A DNA stretch of 64,000 bases, taken from Prauserella rugosa (GTDB lineage: Bacteria > Actinomycetota > Actinomycetes > Mycobacteriales > Pseudonocardiaceae). Positions within the stretch are counted from its first letter, which is position 1. Each line of letters starts with the position of its first letter. The DNA lies in assembly GCF_000719975.1 (NCBI RefSeq), contig NZ_JOIJ01000009.1, forward strand, positions 124,001 through 188,000, given 5' to 3'. Below, piece by piece: positions 17,636 through 26,109 of this stretch. Position numbers and translations under genes: made by a program. Under the pieces are notes generated by a model that saw only the letters and a program-made list of their open reading frames with translations, did not search any database and was not told the DNA's origin.

Positions 17636-19767
17636 GCGCCGACTGTTGCGGTCCGGGCACGACTGCTGCGGTCCGGCCCGGCAACGGGGAGGACGAGACC
17701 CCGCGGACGTTCTGGCGGGTCCGTGAGGTTGGCCTCGCTGCGATCGCCGGTGTCCTGCTCGCAGGCGGGCTGGTGGCAGGAGCGTTCGGGGCGGTGCAGG
17801 TCGAGGTCGCCCTGCACCTGCTCGCCGCCGCGACGGGCGGATCCACGTTCGTGCCCGGCGCCGTGCGCGCCTTGCGCCGGGGCGGGATCGGCGTGGCGAC
17901 GCTCATGACCATCGCGTTGCTCGGGGCGATCGTGCTCGGGCAGTTCGCCGAGGCCGCGATGCTGGCGTTCCTGTTCTCGATCAGCGAGGCGCTCGAGGAC
18001 TACTCCCTGACGCGCACGCGGCACGGACTGCGGGCGTTGCTGGCGCTGGTGCCCGAGCGGGTCACGGTCCTGCGCGAGGGGGTCGAGCGGGTCGTCGAGC
18101 CGGCCGAACTGCGGGTGGGCGAGAAGATGGTGGTGCGTCCGGGACAGCGGATCGCCACCGACGGCACCGTCCGCGAAGGACGGTCCGGTGTGGACACCTC
18201 GGCGATCACCGGCGAGTCGATTCCGGCCGAGGTGGTGCCCGGCGACGCCGTCTACGCGGGCTCGGTCAACGGCAGCGGTGCGCTGACGGTCGAGGCGAGC
18301 GCGACGGTGGCGGACAACTCGCTGGCGAAGGTCGTGCGCATCGTCGAGGACGCGCAGCGGCGCAAGGGGCGCAGGCAGCGGATAGCGGACCGGATCGCGC
18401 GTCCTCTCGTCCCCGGGATCATGGTGCTTGCGGCCCTCGTCGCAGGAGCGGGTGCGCTGTGGGGCGATCCGGCCGTGTGGGTCGAGCGTGCGCTGGTGGT
18501 GCTGGTGGCGGCCGCTCCGTGCGCGTTGGCGATCTCGGTGCCGGTGACCGTGATCGCCGCCGTCGGCGCGGCCAGCCGGTCCGGCGTGCTCGTGAAAGGC
18601 GGGGCGGCGCTCGAGACCCTGGGAGCGGTCCGCACCGTGGCACTGGACAAGACCGGCACGCTGACGCGCAACCACCCGGTGGTCACCGACGTGGTGCCCG
18701 CGGACGGCAGCGACCGCGCCCGCGTCCTCGCGGTGGCCGGCGCGTTGGAGGTCCGGAGCGAACATCCCCTGGCGGCCGCGGTGCTGACCGCGGCCGGCAC
18801 CGGAGCGGTGACGCCGGCACGGGATGTCGAGGCGGTTCCGGGCTGCGGGGTGGAGGGAACCGTCGACGGCAGGCCGGCCCGGCTCGGTCACCCGGCGTGG
18901 CTCGACGCGGGTCCGCTGGCCGCGGAGGCTGCCCGTCTGCAGGAGAACGGCACGACCGTGGTCGTCGTCGAACACGACGGCGAGGTGCTGGGGGTGCTCG
19001 GCATCCGGGACGAACTGCGGCCCGAGGCGGCCGAAACGGTGGCCGCTCTGCGCCGCCGCGGACTCCGGATCGCGATGCTGACCGGGGACAACCGGGCGAC
19101 CGCCACCGCGCTGGCCGCCGAAGCGGGGATCGACCGGAAGGACGTACACGCTCAGCTGCGTCCCGAGCACAAGGCACACCACATCGCCGCACTCGGTGGG
19201 AAACGCGGCGGTGCCGTGGCGATGGTGGGCGACGGGGTCAACGACGCCCCCGCGCTGGCGACCGCCGACGTGGGCATCGCGCTGGGCGCCATGGGCACCG
19301 ATGTCGCGCTCGAGACCGCCGACGTCGCGCTGATGGGCACCGATCTGCGCCATCTGCCGGAGGCCCTCGCACACGCGCGGCGAGCGCGGACGATCATGCT
19401 GCAGAACATCGCGCTCTCCGGCCTCATCGTGCTCGCCCTCGTGCCGCTGGCCGCGGTCGGGACGCTCGGCCTCGCCACGGTGGTGTTCATCCACGAGGTG
19501 GCCGAGGTTCTGGTCATCGGCAACGGTGTTCGTGCCGGTCGTCGGATGCGCCGCGGCTCCGCGACCGGGTCGTCAGCGCGCCTGCCGCAGACGGGACAGG
19601 TCGCGGGAGGCCATCGCCGCCAGCAACGCCGGTCCGGTGCGGTCGAGCCGGGCCCGCGTCAGCCGGGGGATGCCTGCGCATGCTGCGGCCCCGACGAACA
19701 CGCCGAGGACGAGGTGCGCCGCTCCCGTACCGCCGTGGCCGGTGGCCGCGACCAGCACGACGGGTAG
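17632..19767 (+). CDS. Heavy-metal P1B-type ATPase (CtpG/CadA-like)
   Basis: The 711-aa exporter has the P-type phosphorylation site DKTGTLT (Asp339), ITGES in the actuator domain, GDGVNDAPAL near the C-terminal hinge and the membrane metal motif APC (Cys297) in place of CPC. APC is, as I recall, also seen in mycobacterial CtpG, which is paired with a Cd/Pb sensor. The N-terminus has a CC pair but no full metal-binding domain. It should pump soft divalent metals out. The recognisable protein ends near residue 640; the last 65 residues continue antisense into the convergent permease gene, an overlap of 195 bp, and show no conserved features apart from an ACACC stretch. Confidence 0.92.
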   Translation: MSADCCGPGTTAAVRPGNGEDETPRTFWRVREVGLAAIAGVLLAGGLVAGAFGAVQVEVALHLLAAATGGSTFVPGAVRALRRGGIGVATLMTIALLGAIVLGQFAEAAMLAFLFSISEALEDYSLTRTRHGLRALLALVPERVTVLREGVERVVEPAELRVGEKMVVRPGQRIATDGTVREGRSGVDTSAITGESIPAEVVPGDAVYAGSVNGSGALTVEASATVADNSLAKVVRIVEDAQRRKGRRQRIADRIARPLVPGIMVLAALVAGAGALWGDPAVWVERALVVLVAAAPCALAISVPVTVIAAVGAASRSGVLVKGGAALETLGAVRTVALDKTGTLTRNHPVVTDVVPADGSDRARVLAVAGALEVRSEHPLAAAVLTAAGTGAVTPARDVEAVPGCGVEGTVDGRPARLGHPAWLDAGPLAAEAARLQENGTTVVVVEHDGEVLGVLGIRDELRPEAAETVAALRRRGLRIAMLTGDNRATATALAAEAGIDRKDVHAQLRPEHKAHHIAALGGKRGGAVAMVGDGVNDAPALATADVGIALGAMGTDVALETADVALMGTDLRHLPEALAHARRARTIMLQNIALSGLIVLALVPLAAVGTLGLATVVFIHEVAEVLVIGNGVRAGRRMRRGSATGSSARLPQTGQVAGGHRRQQRRSGAVEPGPRQPGDACACCGPDEHAEDEVRRSRTAVAGGRDQHDG

Positions 19768-21186
19768 GGCCGCGACCGCGGCGACGGCGGTGAAGATCGC
19801 CCACTGCCCGCCCGCCGCATTGCCTCCGGCGTCGGCGGTGGACACGCGATTCCTGGCGTCGGCTCCGATCGCGGGCATCAGCACGCCGGTGAGGCCGGAA
19901 CCGGACGCAGCCGCTCCCGTGGCCGCCACGGTCATGCCGAGCGCCACCGGCCACAGCGGTGAACCGCTGAGCACGCACAGCACGACGGTTCCGCCGACGA
20001 TCGGCAGGCCGAACAACACCAACCAGGCGACCGCGCGGCCGTGGACGTCGGCGCGCACGGCCCTCGGGGTCGACAACAGCTGCCACAGGGCGGTGCCGTC
20101 CAGGGCGTAGGTGTTGACCGCGACCATCCCGGCCAGCGCGGCGGCGACGACCCCGATGAACGGCAGTGCCCACGACCAGGAGGTAGGCGCGACCAGACCG
20201 ATCATCAGCACCGGCGTGACCCACGCGTGGCCGAGGCCGAGCAACCGGTGCGGATCGCGGAACCACGTGGCGATCTCCCGGTCGACCACGGCGCGCACGG
20301 GGCCGCCGCGGCGCGGGTGCGCGCGGGCCGCGGCGGCGCGGCGCCGCGCGCGGATACCGCTGCGCATGCGTGCGGGCGGTTGGGCGACGGTGCGGGCCGT
20401 GAGCGCGATCCACCCTCTGCGCGCCAGCAGTCCGGTGAGGACGAGAGCGGCCAGCAGGCCTGCCACGGACAGCGGCGAACCTGACGCGGTGAGCGCGTCG
20501 ACGGCGGCCATACCCCAGCCGGTCGGCAGTGCGAACAGGACGGTCTGCACGACGTCCGGCACCGCCCCGGGAACCGACGGTGTCACGACGTCGGCCGCGC
20601 CGTGTCCCAGCTCCGGCAGTACCCACGCCGCGATCGGCACCCAGCCGGCGAACGAGACCGCCAGCAGTACCGACATCTGCACGGCCGCCAGCCACAGGCC
20701 CGCGGCCGACCGCAACAGGCGCGTCAACGCCGCGCTCACCCACCGGCCGATCCAGAGCAGGACGAACAGCTGTGCGCCCGCCGCCACGACGGCGACGAGG
20801 GCGGCGACCGTTCCGTGCGGGGCGGCGAGGACGACCATGCCGCTCAGTGCCACGGCCGAGATCACGGGCCCCACGGCGATCGCCTCACTCGGGGCGAGGT
20901 CGCGGGCGATCCGATGTGGAGAGTGGGGGAGGGTGCGGAACCATCGCGGGTCGACGACCGGGGCCGACGTCGGCAGGAGTGCGGGACCGACGATCCACGT
21001 CAGCCCGAACACCGACACGGCCACCGTCAGCCAACTCGGATGCACCGCCGCCCTCGCGGCGAGCACCGCGACGGTGACCACTCCCGCGGCCGCCACCAAT
21101 CCCGTGACCAGGCCGAACCCACGCTCGTCGTGCGGGCCGTGGCGGATGATCCGCCAGCGCAGCGCCGCGAACGTGCGCGCGCTCAC
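19573..21186 (-). CDS. Polytopic ABC exporter permease
   Basis: This protein of about 537 residues has some ten or more hydrophobic segments in two halves, separated by a basic loop (RRRAAAARAHPRRGG). It has no enzyme motif and is the expected membrane partner of the ATPase encoded just upstream. I chose the GTG at 21186 because it overlaps the ATPase stop codon (GTGA), indicating coupled translation; a GTG at 21195 is also in frame. It probably exports a drug-like or lipid substrate under TetR control; the substrate is unknown. Its 3' end overlaps the end of the P-type ATPase gene. Confidence 0.8.
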   Translation of the reverse strand: MSARTFAALRWRIIRHGPHDERGFGLVTGLVAAAGVVTVAVLAARAAVHPSWLTVAVSVFGLTWIVGPALLPTSAPVVDPRWFRTLPHSPHRIARDLAPSEAIAVGPVISAVALSGMVVLAAPHGTVAALVAVVAAGAQLFVLLWIGRWVSAALTRLLRSAAGLWLAAVQMSVLLAVSFAGWVPIAAWVLPELGHGAADVVTPSVPGAVPDVVQTVLFALPTGWGMAAVDALTASGSPLSVAGLLAALVLTGLLARRGWIALTARTVAQPPARMRSGIRARRRAAAARAHPRRGGPVRAVVDREIATWFRDPHRLLGLGHAWVTPVLMIGLVAPTSWSWALPFIGVVAAALAGMVAVNTYALDGTALWQLLSTPRAVRADVHGRAVAWLVLFGLPIVGGTVVLCVLSGSPLWPVALGMTVAATGAAASGSGLTGVLMPAIGADARNRVSTADAGGNAAGGQWAIFTAVAAVAALPVVLVAATGHGGTGAAHLVLGVFVGAAACAGIPRLTRARLDRTGPALLAAMASRDLSRLRQAR

Positions 21187-21938
21187 GCGAGCCACTCGAG
21201 TCGCTTGGCGGGCGCGGCGCCGACGAGATCCACGAACACGTCGTTCAACGTGCCCCGGCCGCGAACCTCGTCGACGGTGCCCTCCGTGAGGATGCGGCCT
21301 GCGTCGATCAGGGCGACGCGGCGGCAGGTGCGCTCGACGACGTCCATGATGTGGCTGGACAGCAGCACGGTCCCGCCGCCACCGACGTACTGGTGCAACA
21401 GATCCTCGATCGCGCGGGCCGACACCGGGTCGATGGCTTCGAACGGTTCGTCCAGCACCAGCACCCGCGGTCGATGCAGAATCGCCATCGCCAGGCCGAT
21501 CTTCTTGCGCATCCCGGTGGAGTAGTCGACGACCAGTGTGGACGGCGTGCGGTCCAGCTCCAGTAACTCCAGCAGATCAGAGGCGCGCTGCGGCCACGTG
21601 TCGTCGAGTCCGCGCAGCCGTGCGGTGTACTCCAGCAGCTCGGGGCCGGTGAGGCGTTCCGGAAGGGACAGTCCCTCCATCATGACGCCGAGACGCTCCA
21701 GGACGTGTTCCCGATCGCGTGCGGCGTCGAGGCCGGCGACGTGCACCGTGCCCGCATCCGGGGTGAGCAGTCCCGCGATCATCGACAGGGTCGTCGACTT
21801 GCCCGCGCCGTTGGGGCCGACGAGGCCGTAGAACGTGCCGGCCGGAATCGTCAGGTCGAGTCCGTCGACGGCGACGTGGTCGCCGAAACGTTTCGTCAGG
21901 CCGGACAGCTCCACGGCCGGCGACGGTGCGATGGTCAT
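21183..21938 (-). CDS. ABC exporter ATPase
   Basis: The 251-aa nucleotide-binding protein has Walker A GPNGAGKST, signature YSTGMRKKIGLA (a degenerate LSGGQ form typical of two-component exporters), Walker B VLVLDEPFEAID and the switch-His motif LLSSHIMD. It belongs to the CcmA/DrrA-like group that works with separate polytopic permeases. AAGGGAG precedes the ATG. Its start overlaps the tetR stop (ATGA) and its stop overlaps the permease start, so tetR, ATPase and permease form one tightly coupled operon. Confidence 0.92.
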   Translation of the reverse strand: MTIAPSPAVELSGLTKRFGDHVAVDGLDLTIPAGTFYGLVGPNGAGKSTTLSMIAGLLTPDAGTVHVAGLDAARDREHVLERLGVMMEGLSLPERLTGPELLEYTARLRGLDDTWPQRASDLLELLELDRTPSTLVVDYSTGMRKKIGLAMAILHRPRVLVLDEPFEAIDPVSARAIEDLLHQYVGGGGTVLLSSHIMDVVERTCRRVALIDAGRILTEGTVDEVRGRGTLNDVFVDLVGAAPAKRLEWLA

Positions 21939-22549
21939 GCTCGGACTCCCTTGAGGAAGAGGTCGGTGAGCTCGCGGGCGTAGGCATCGAGGTCGAAGTC
22001 CGGGTCGGCGACGATCTTGCTGGCCGCTCCGTCGATGCAGCGGCGCAACATGTAGGCGGTCATGCGGGTGTCGACGACACGGAACTCGCCGGTTGAGGCG
22101 CCGTACTCGAACACCGCGGCCGTGCCCGCGATGATCGGCTCCTCGGAGGCGTCGTCGTAGCGCGGTGTGCCGTCCGACCGCCGCAGGTTGGGCATCAGCT
22201 CGGCCAACGCGGCCATCTCCCGGCGGTGGGAATCGATGAACCGCAGGTTCCCCTCGATGTAGGCCTGCAGCTTCTCGCCGGCCGTCGGCGCTGCGGCGAT
22301 GCGCTCCTCGACCTCGGCCGCGCCCGCACCGAAAACCGTGGCGGCCACGGATTCGAGCACCGCGCTGTGGAGGTCGTCCCTGCCCGCGAAGTGGTACGAG
22401 ATCAGGCCGCGGCTGATGCCGGCCTCGCGGGCGACGGCGCTCAGCGTGGTGCCGTGCCAGCCGTCGCGGCTCAGGCATTCGATCGTCGCGTCGATGATCC
22501 GCGCACGGCGCACCTCGTGGGTCACCGTGGCCGGTCCTCGCCCTGGCAT
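21935..22549 (-). CDS. TetR-family repressor of the ABC exporter operon
   Basis: The 204-aa regulator has an N-terminal helix-turn-helix, RIIDATIECLSRDGWHGTTL then VAREAGISRGLISYHFAGRDDL, and an all-helical ligand domain with a C-terminal TetR_C-like region. It should bind the perfect palindrome at 22611-22630, 62 bp upstream of its start, and repress itself and the two exporter genes until a ligand binds. AGGGG about 8 nt before the ATG supports the start. The ligand is unknown. Confidence 0.9.
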   Translation of the reverse strand: MPGRGPATVTHEVRRARIIDATIECLSRDGWHGTTLSAVAREAGISRGLISYHFAGRDDLHSAVLESVAATVFGAGAAEVEERIAAAPTAGEKLQAYIEGNLRFIDSHRREMAALAELMPNLRRSDGTPRYDDASEEPIIAGTAAVFEYGASTGEFRVVDTRMTAYMLRRCIDGAASKIVADPDFDLDAYARELTDLFLKGVRA

Positions 22550-22610
22550 GGCGGCACCCCTGTTCCCGTTCGTGCTTCCGCTCTCGGCGTCGCTGTCGGT
22601 GTCGTCAAAA

Positions 22611-22630
22611 GTTTGGCATCGATGCCAAAC
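22611..22630. promoter_or_regulatory. Perfect 20-bp palindromic operator (TetR)
   Basis: GTTTGGCATCGATGCCAAAC reads identically on both strands. It lies between the divergent tetR-exporter operon and the iron-uptake operon, nearer to tetR. This is the best candidate site for the adjacent TetR protein. Confidence 0.75.
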
Positions 22631-22707
22631 ACCCAACCTACCCGGCGGCCACGGTCGGCGCCCGCCCCGGCCCGTTGCCGAGATCACATACCCTCCGACG
22701 GATGACT

Positions 22708-22726
22708 TTCGGTTAGGCTTACCTAA
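22708..22726. promoter_or_regulatory. IdeR/DmdR iron box
   Basis: TTCGGTTAGGCTTACCTAA matches the 19-bp iron-box consensus recognised by IdeR/DtxR-type repressors at all but one position. It lies about 80 nt before the binding-protein gene, so iron-loaded repressor should silence the uptake operon. Confidence 0.85.
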
Positions 22727-22808
22727 AGTCAAGTCCGGGTAAAGCACCCCGCACAGCACCGCCGTATCCGCGGGCGCTCCGCGTCACGCATCGGCCGAAA
22801 GGGTCCCC

Positions 22809-23840
22809 ATGTCGTCCTCCGTCTTCCCGTCGCGCGCCCGGCGTGCCCTGCTCGCCGTGGCCGGAGTCGCCGTCCTGGGCATCACCACCGCGTGCGCCGC
22901 AGGCGGCGACACCACGAACGGCAACGGGGAGACGATCACGATCCGCCACGCCTTCGGCGAGACCGTGCTCGACGGCAAACCCGAGCGGGTCGCCACCGTC
23001 AACTGGGCCAACCACGAGGTGCCGCTGGCGCTCGGCGTCGTTCCCGTGGGCATGGCCCGCGCGAACTTCGGCGACGACGACGGCAACGGCGTGCTGCCGT
23101 GGGTGGAGGAGCGTCTCGACGAGCTGGACGCCGACACTCCGGTGCTGTTCGACGAGACAGACGGCATCGACTTCGAAGCGGTCGCCGACACCGCGCCGGA
23201 CGTGATCCTCGCGGCCTACTCGGGTCTCACGCAGGAGGACTACGACACCCTCAGCGAGATCGCGCCGGTCGTCGCCTTCCCCGAGACCGCGTGGGGCACG
23301 CCGTGGCAGGAGATGATCTCGCAGAACGCCGCGGGGATGGGCATGGCCGACGAGGGCGAGAAACTGATCTCCGAGCTCGAGGACGAGATCTCCGACGCCG
23401 CCGCCGAGCACGAGGCCCTGTCGGGACGGTCGGCGATGTTCCTGACCCATGTGGACACCACCGACCTCAGCAAGGTCAGCTTCTACACCACCCACGACAC
23501 GCGGGTGCGGTTCTTCGACGACATCGGTCTGGACCAGCCGCAGAGCATCGCGTCCGCGTCGGAACGCACCGACCAGTTCTCGCTGACCCACAGTGCCGAG
23601 AACGCCGACACGTTCGACGACGTCGACGTCATCGTGACCTATGGCGACCAGAAGCTGGTCGACACGCTGAAGGCCGATCCGTTGCTGTCGAAGATGCCTG
23701 CTGTGCAACGCGACGCCATCGTGACGCTGCCCGAATCGGACCCGCTCGGCACCGCGGCCAACCCCACGCCGCTGGCCATCCCGTGGGTGCTCGATGACTA
23801 CCTCGGCCTGCTCGACGAGGCCGCGGCCAAGGCGCAGTAA
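22809..23840 (+). CDS. Iron-siderophore ABC transporter binding lipoprotein
   Basis: The 343-aa protein has a signal peptide ending in the lipobox-like GITTAC, so it should be lipid-anchored outside the membrane. IRHAFGETVLDGKPERVATVNWANHE is the typical entry to a FecB/FepB-type (class III) periplasmic-binding fold, with DVILAAYSGLT and the helical backbone linking two lobes. It captures ferric siderophores or a similar iron chelate and delivers them to the two permeases encoded downstream. The iron box upstream supports iron control. The particular siderophore is unknown. Confidence 0.92.
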   Translation: MSSSVFPSRARRALLAVAGVAVLGITTACAAGGDTTNGNGETITIRHAFGETVLDGKPERVATVNWANHEVPLALGVVPVGMARANFGDDDGNGVLPWVEERLDELDADTPVLFDETDGIDFEAVADTAPDVILAAYSGLTQEDYDTLSEIAPVVAFPETAWGTPWQEMISQNAAGMGMADEGEKLISELEDEISDAAAEHEALSGRSAMFLTHVDTTDLSKVSFYTTHDTRVRFFDDIGLDQPQSIASASERTDQFSLTHSAENADTFDDVDVIVTYGDQKLVDTLKADPLLSKMPAVQRDAIVTLPESDPLGTAANPTPLAIPWVLDDYLGLLDEAAAKAQ

Positions 23841-23862
23841 CTCCCCGCCGGGCAGTGGAGCG

Positions 23863-23922
23863 AGAAGCAGCGGATCCAAAAGCAGCGGATCTAGAAGCAG
23901 CGGAACGAAGAGCACCGGACCG
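23863..23922. repeat. 15-bp tandem repeat, four degenerate units
   Basis: Units like AGAAGCAGCGGATCC repeat four times between the binding-protein gene and the first permease start. A longer in-frame permease start at 23855 would place the repeat inside the protein as an Ala/Glu/Asp-rich tract. Confidence 0.75.
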
Positions 23923-23929
23923 AGGAGCC

Positions 23930-24985
23930 GTGAACGCGACAACAGCGACCCCCGAGGCCCCGGCGGGCAGCACGCGCGCCGTCGTCCGCCGCCCGCGCCT
24001 CGTGCGGACCGCCTGGCTGGCCGTACTGCTCCTCGTCCTCATCGGACTGTCGTGGGCCTCGGTCGCGATCGGCACCCGTGGCGTGACGGCCGGCGACGTG
24101 CTCGCCGCGCTCGGCGGTGCGTCCGACACGTGGCAGGAGGCCGCGGTCGCCACCCGGATCCCCAGGACCGTGTTGGCATTGCTCGTCGGCGCCGCACTGG
24201 CGGTCGCGGGAGCGGCGCTGCAGGGGGTTACCCGCAATCCGTTGGCGGACCCGGGAATCCTCGGTATCAACAGCGGGGCGTCGCTGGCCGTCGTCACCGG
24301 CATCGCATGGTTCGGCCTGAGCTCGTCGACCGCCTACGCGTGGGTGGCCCTTGCCGGCGCCGGGGTGACGGCCGTGGCCGTGTACACGATCGGATCCCTC
24401 GGGTCGGGCGGCCCGACACCGCTCAAACTCGCACTGGCCGGCGCCGCCACGATGGCCGCGCTCACGTCGTTGATCAGCGCCGTCGTCCTGCCCCGCGCCG
24501 ACATCGCCGATGCGGTGCGGTCGTGGCAGATCGGCGGCGTCGGCGGCGCCACGTTCGACCGCATGCTCCAGGTCCTGCCGTTCTTCGCGGTGGGCTTCCT
24601 GATCTGCCTGGCGTGCGCGCGTGGTCTGAACATGCTGGCACTCGGCGACGAGGTCGCGGCCGGTCTGGGGGAGCGGGTGCTGCTCGCCCGGAGCTGCGCC
24701 GCGCTCGGCGGGGTCGTCCTGTGTGGAGCCGCCACCGCACTGGCCGGGCCCGTCGCGTTCGTCGGACTGGTGGTCCCACACCTGTGCCGCCTGCTCGTGG
24801 GCCCGGACCACCGCTGGCTCCTGCCGTACTCCGCGCTCGCGGGCGCCGCGCTCGTCACCGCGGCCGACGTGCTGGGGCGGATCGTCGCCCGCCCCGACGA
24901 GATCGACGTGGGCATCGTGACCGCACTGCTCGGCGCGCCGTTCTTCATCGCCGTCGTGCGCAGGCAGAAGGCGGCGGCACTGTGA
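23930..24985 (+). CDS. FecCD-type iron-siderophore permease 1
   Basis: The 351-aa membrane protein belongs to the BtuC/FecCD family with about nine to ten helices. Recognisable blocks are RIPRTVLALLVGAALAVAG, GVTRNPLADPGILGINSGAS and GPVAFVGLVVPHLCRLLVG, the last being the coupling region that contacts the ATPase. The start is GTG at 23930, with GAGGAG close upstream (short spacing); an in-frame GTG at 23855 would add 25 repeat-coded residues. It pairs with permease 2 as a heterodimeric channel. Its stop overlaps the next start (GTGA). Confidence 0.93.
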   Translation: MNATTATPEAPAGSTRAVVRRPRLVRTAWLAVLLLVLIGLSWASVAIGTRGVTAGDVLAALGGASDTWQEAAVATRIPRTVLALLVGAALAVAGAALQGVTRNPLADPGILGINSGASLAVVTGIAWFGLSSSTAYAWVALAGAGVTAVAVYTIGSLGSGGPTPLKLALAGAATMAALTSLISAVVLPRADIADAVRSWQIGGVGGATFDRMLQVLPFFAVGFLICLACARGLNMLALGDEVAAGLGERVLLARSCAALGGVVLCGAATALAGPVAFVGLVVPHLCRLLVGPDHRWLLPYSALAGAALVTAADVLGRIVARPDEIDVGIVTALLGAPFFIAVVRRQKAAAL

Positions 24986-26109
24986 GCGCACCACCGTCCG
25001 GCACCCCCTCCGGCACCACAGCGGCCAAGAACACGGCGTCCAAGAACATGACGGCCAAGAACATGACGGCCAAGAACATGACGGCGACGGGGCAGCTCGT
25101 CACCCGTGCACGCAGACGGCGCGCGACCCGGCGACGGATCGCCGTCGGCTGTCTGCTCGCCGGTGTCCTCGTGGCGGCCGCGTTGTCGCTCATGATCGGC
25201 CGCACCTTCTATCCGCCCGGCGACGTGCTGCGGGTGATCGCGGGCGAGACGGTGCCGGGAGCATCGTTCACCGTGGGCAGGCTGCGCCTCCCGAGAACCG
25301 TGCTGGGCCTGGTCGCGGGACTCGCGTTCGGACTCGCGGGCGTGACCTTCCAGACCATGCTCCGCAACCCGCTCGCCAGCCCCGACATCATCGGCATCAG
25401 CTACGGCGCGAGCGCCGCGGCGACGTTCGGCATCGTCGTGCTGTCGTGGGGCGGCGCGGCCGTGTCGGCACTGGCGATCGTCGCCGGTCTCGGCGTGGCG
25501 CTGCTGGTGTACCTCCTGTCGTACCGCGGAGGTGTCGCGGGCACCCGGCTGATCCTCGTCGGCATCGGCATGGCCGCGATGCTCCAGTCGGCGACCAACT
25601 ACTTCCTCAGCAAGGCCTCGCAGTGGGACCACCACGAGGCGATGCGCTGGATCACGGGCAGCCTCAACGGCGCCACGTGGGAGGCCACCCTTCCGGTCGT
25701 CGCGGCCGTCGCGGTACTCGCGCCGGTGCTGCTCGGCCACGACCGCGAGCTCACCCAACTCGGACTCGGCGACGACACGGCGGCCGCGCTCGGGGTACGG
25801 GTGGAACGCACGCGACTCGTCGCGATCGTCGCCGCCGTCGGCCTGATCGCCTTCGCGACGGCGGCCGCGGGACCGATCGCGTTCGTGGCGTTCCTGTCCG
25901 GGCCGATCGCCGCACGCATCGTCGGCCCCAACGGTTCGCCGCTGCTGCCCGCCGCGCTCGTCGGCGCACTGCTGGTCCTCGTGGCCGACCTCGTCGGCCA
26001 GTACGCCACGGACACGCGCTACCCGGTGGGAGTCGTGACGGGGGTACTCGGCGCGCCCTACCTGGTGTACCTCATCGTCCGCACCCACCGATCGGGAGGC
26101 TCACTGTGA
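24982..26109 (+). CDS. FecCD-type iron-siderophore permease 2
   Basis: The 375-aa partner permease has RLPRTVLGLVAGLAFGLAG, MLRNPLASPDIIGISYGAS and GPIAFVAFLSGPIAARIVG, the same family landmarks as permease 1. The N-terminal 40 residues before the first helix are unusual: they contain KNMTA repeated, coded by 15-bp tandem units, and a basic cluster RARRRRATRRR. The start GTG overlaps the preceding stop, and the stop overlaps the ATPase start. Both permeases are needed for one import channel in systems of this type. Confidence 0.93.
   Translation: MSAPPSGTPSGTTAAKNTASKNMTAKNMTAKNMTATGQLVTRARRRRATRRRIAVGCLLAGVLVAAALSLMIGRTFYPPGDVLRVIAGETVPGASFTVGRLRLPRTVLGLVAGLAFGLAGVTFQTMLRNPLASPDIIGISYGASAAATFGIVVLSWGGAAVSALAIVAGLGVALLVYLLSYRGGVAGTRLILVGIGMAAMLQSATNYFLSKASQWDHHEAMRWITGSLNGATWEATLPVVAAVAVLAPVLLGHDRELTQLGLGDDTAAALGVRVERTRLVAIVAAVGLIAFATAAAGPIAFVAFLSGPIAARIVGPNGSPLLPAALVGALLVLVADLVGQYATDTRYPVGVVTGVLGAPYLVYLIVRTHRSGGSL
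25024..25083. repeat. 15-bp tandem repeat in a permease N-terminus
   Basis: GCCAAGAACATGACG occurs twice exactly (25054-25068, 25069-25083) after two degenerate copies. It codes for Ala-Lys-Asn-Met-Thr units in the cytoplasmic N-terminus of permease 2. Confidence 0.85.
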
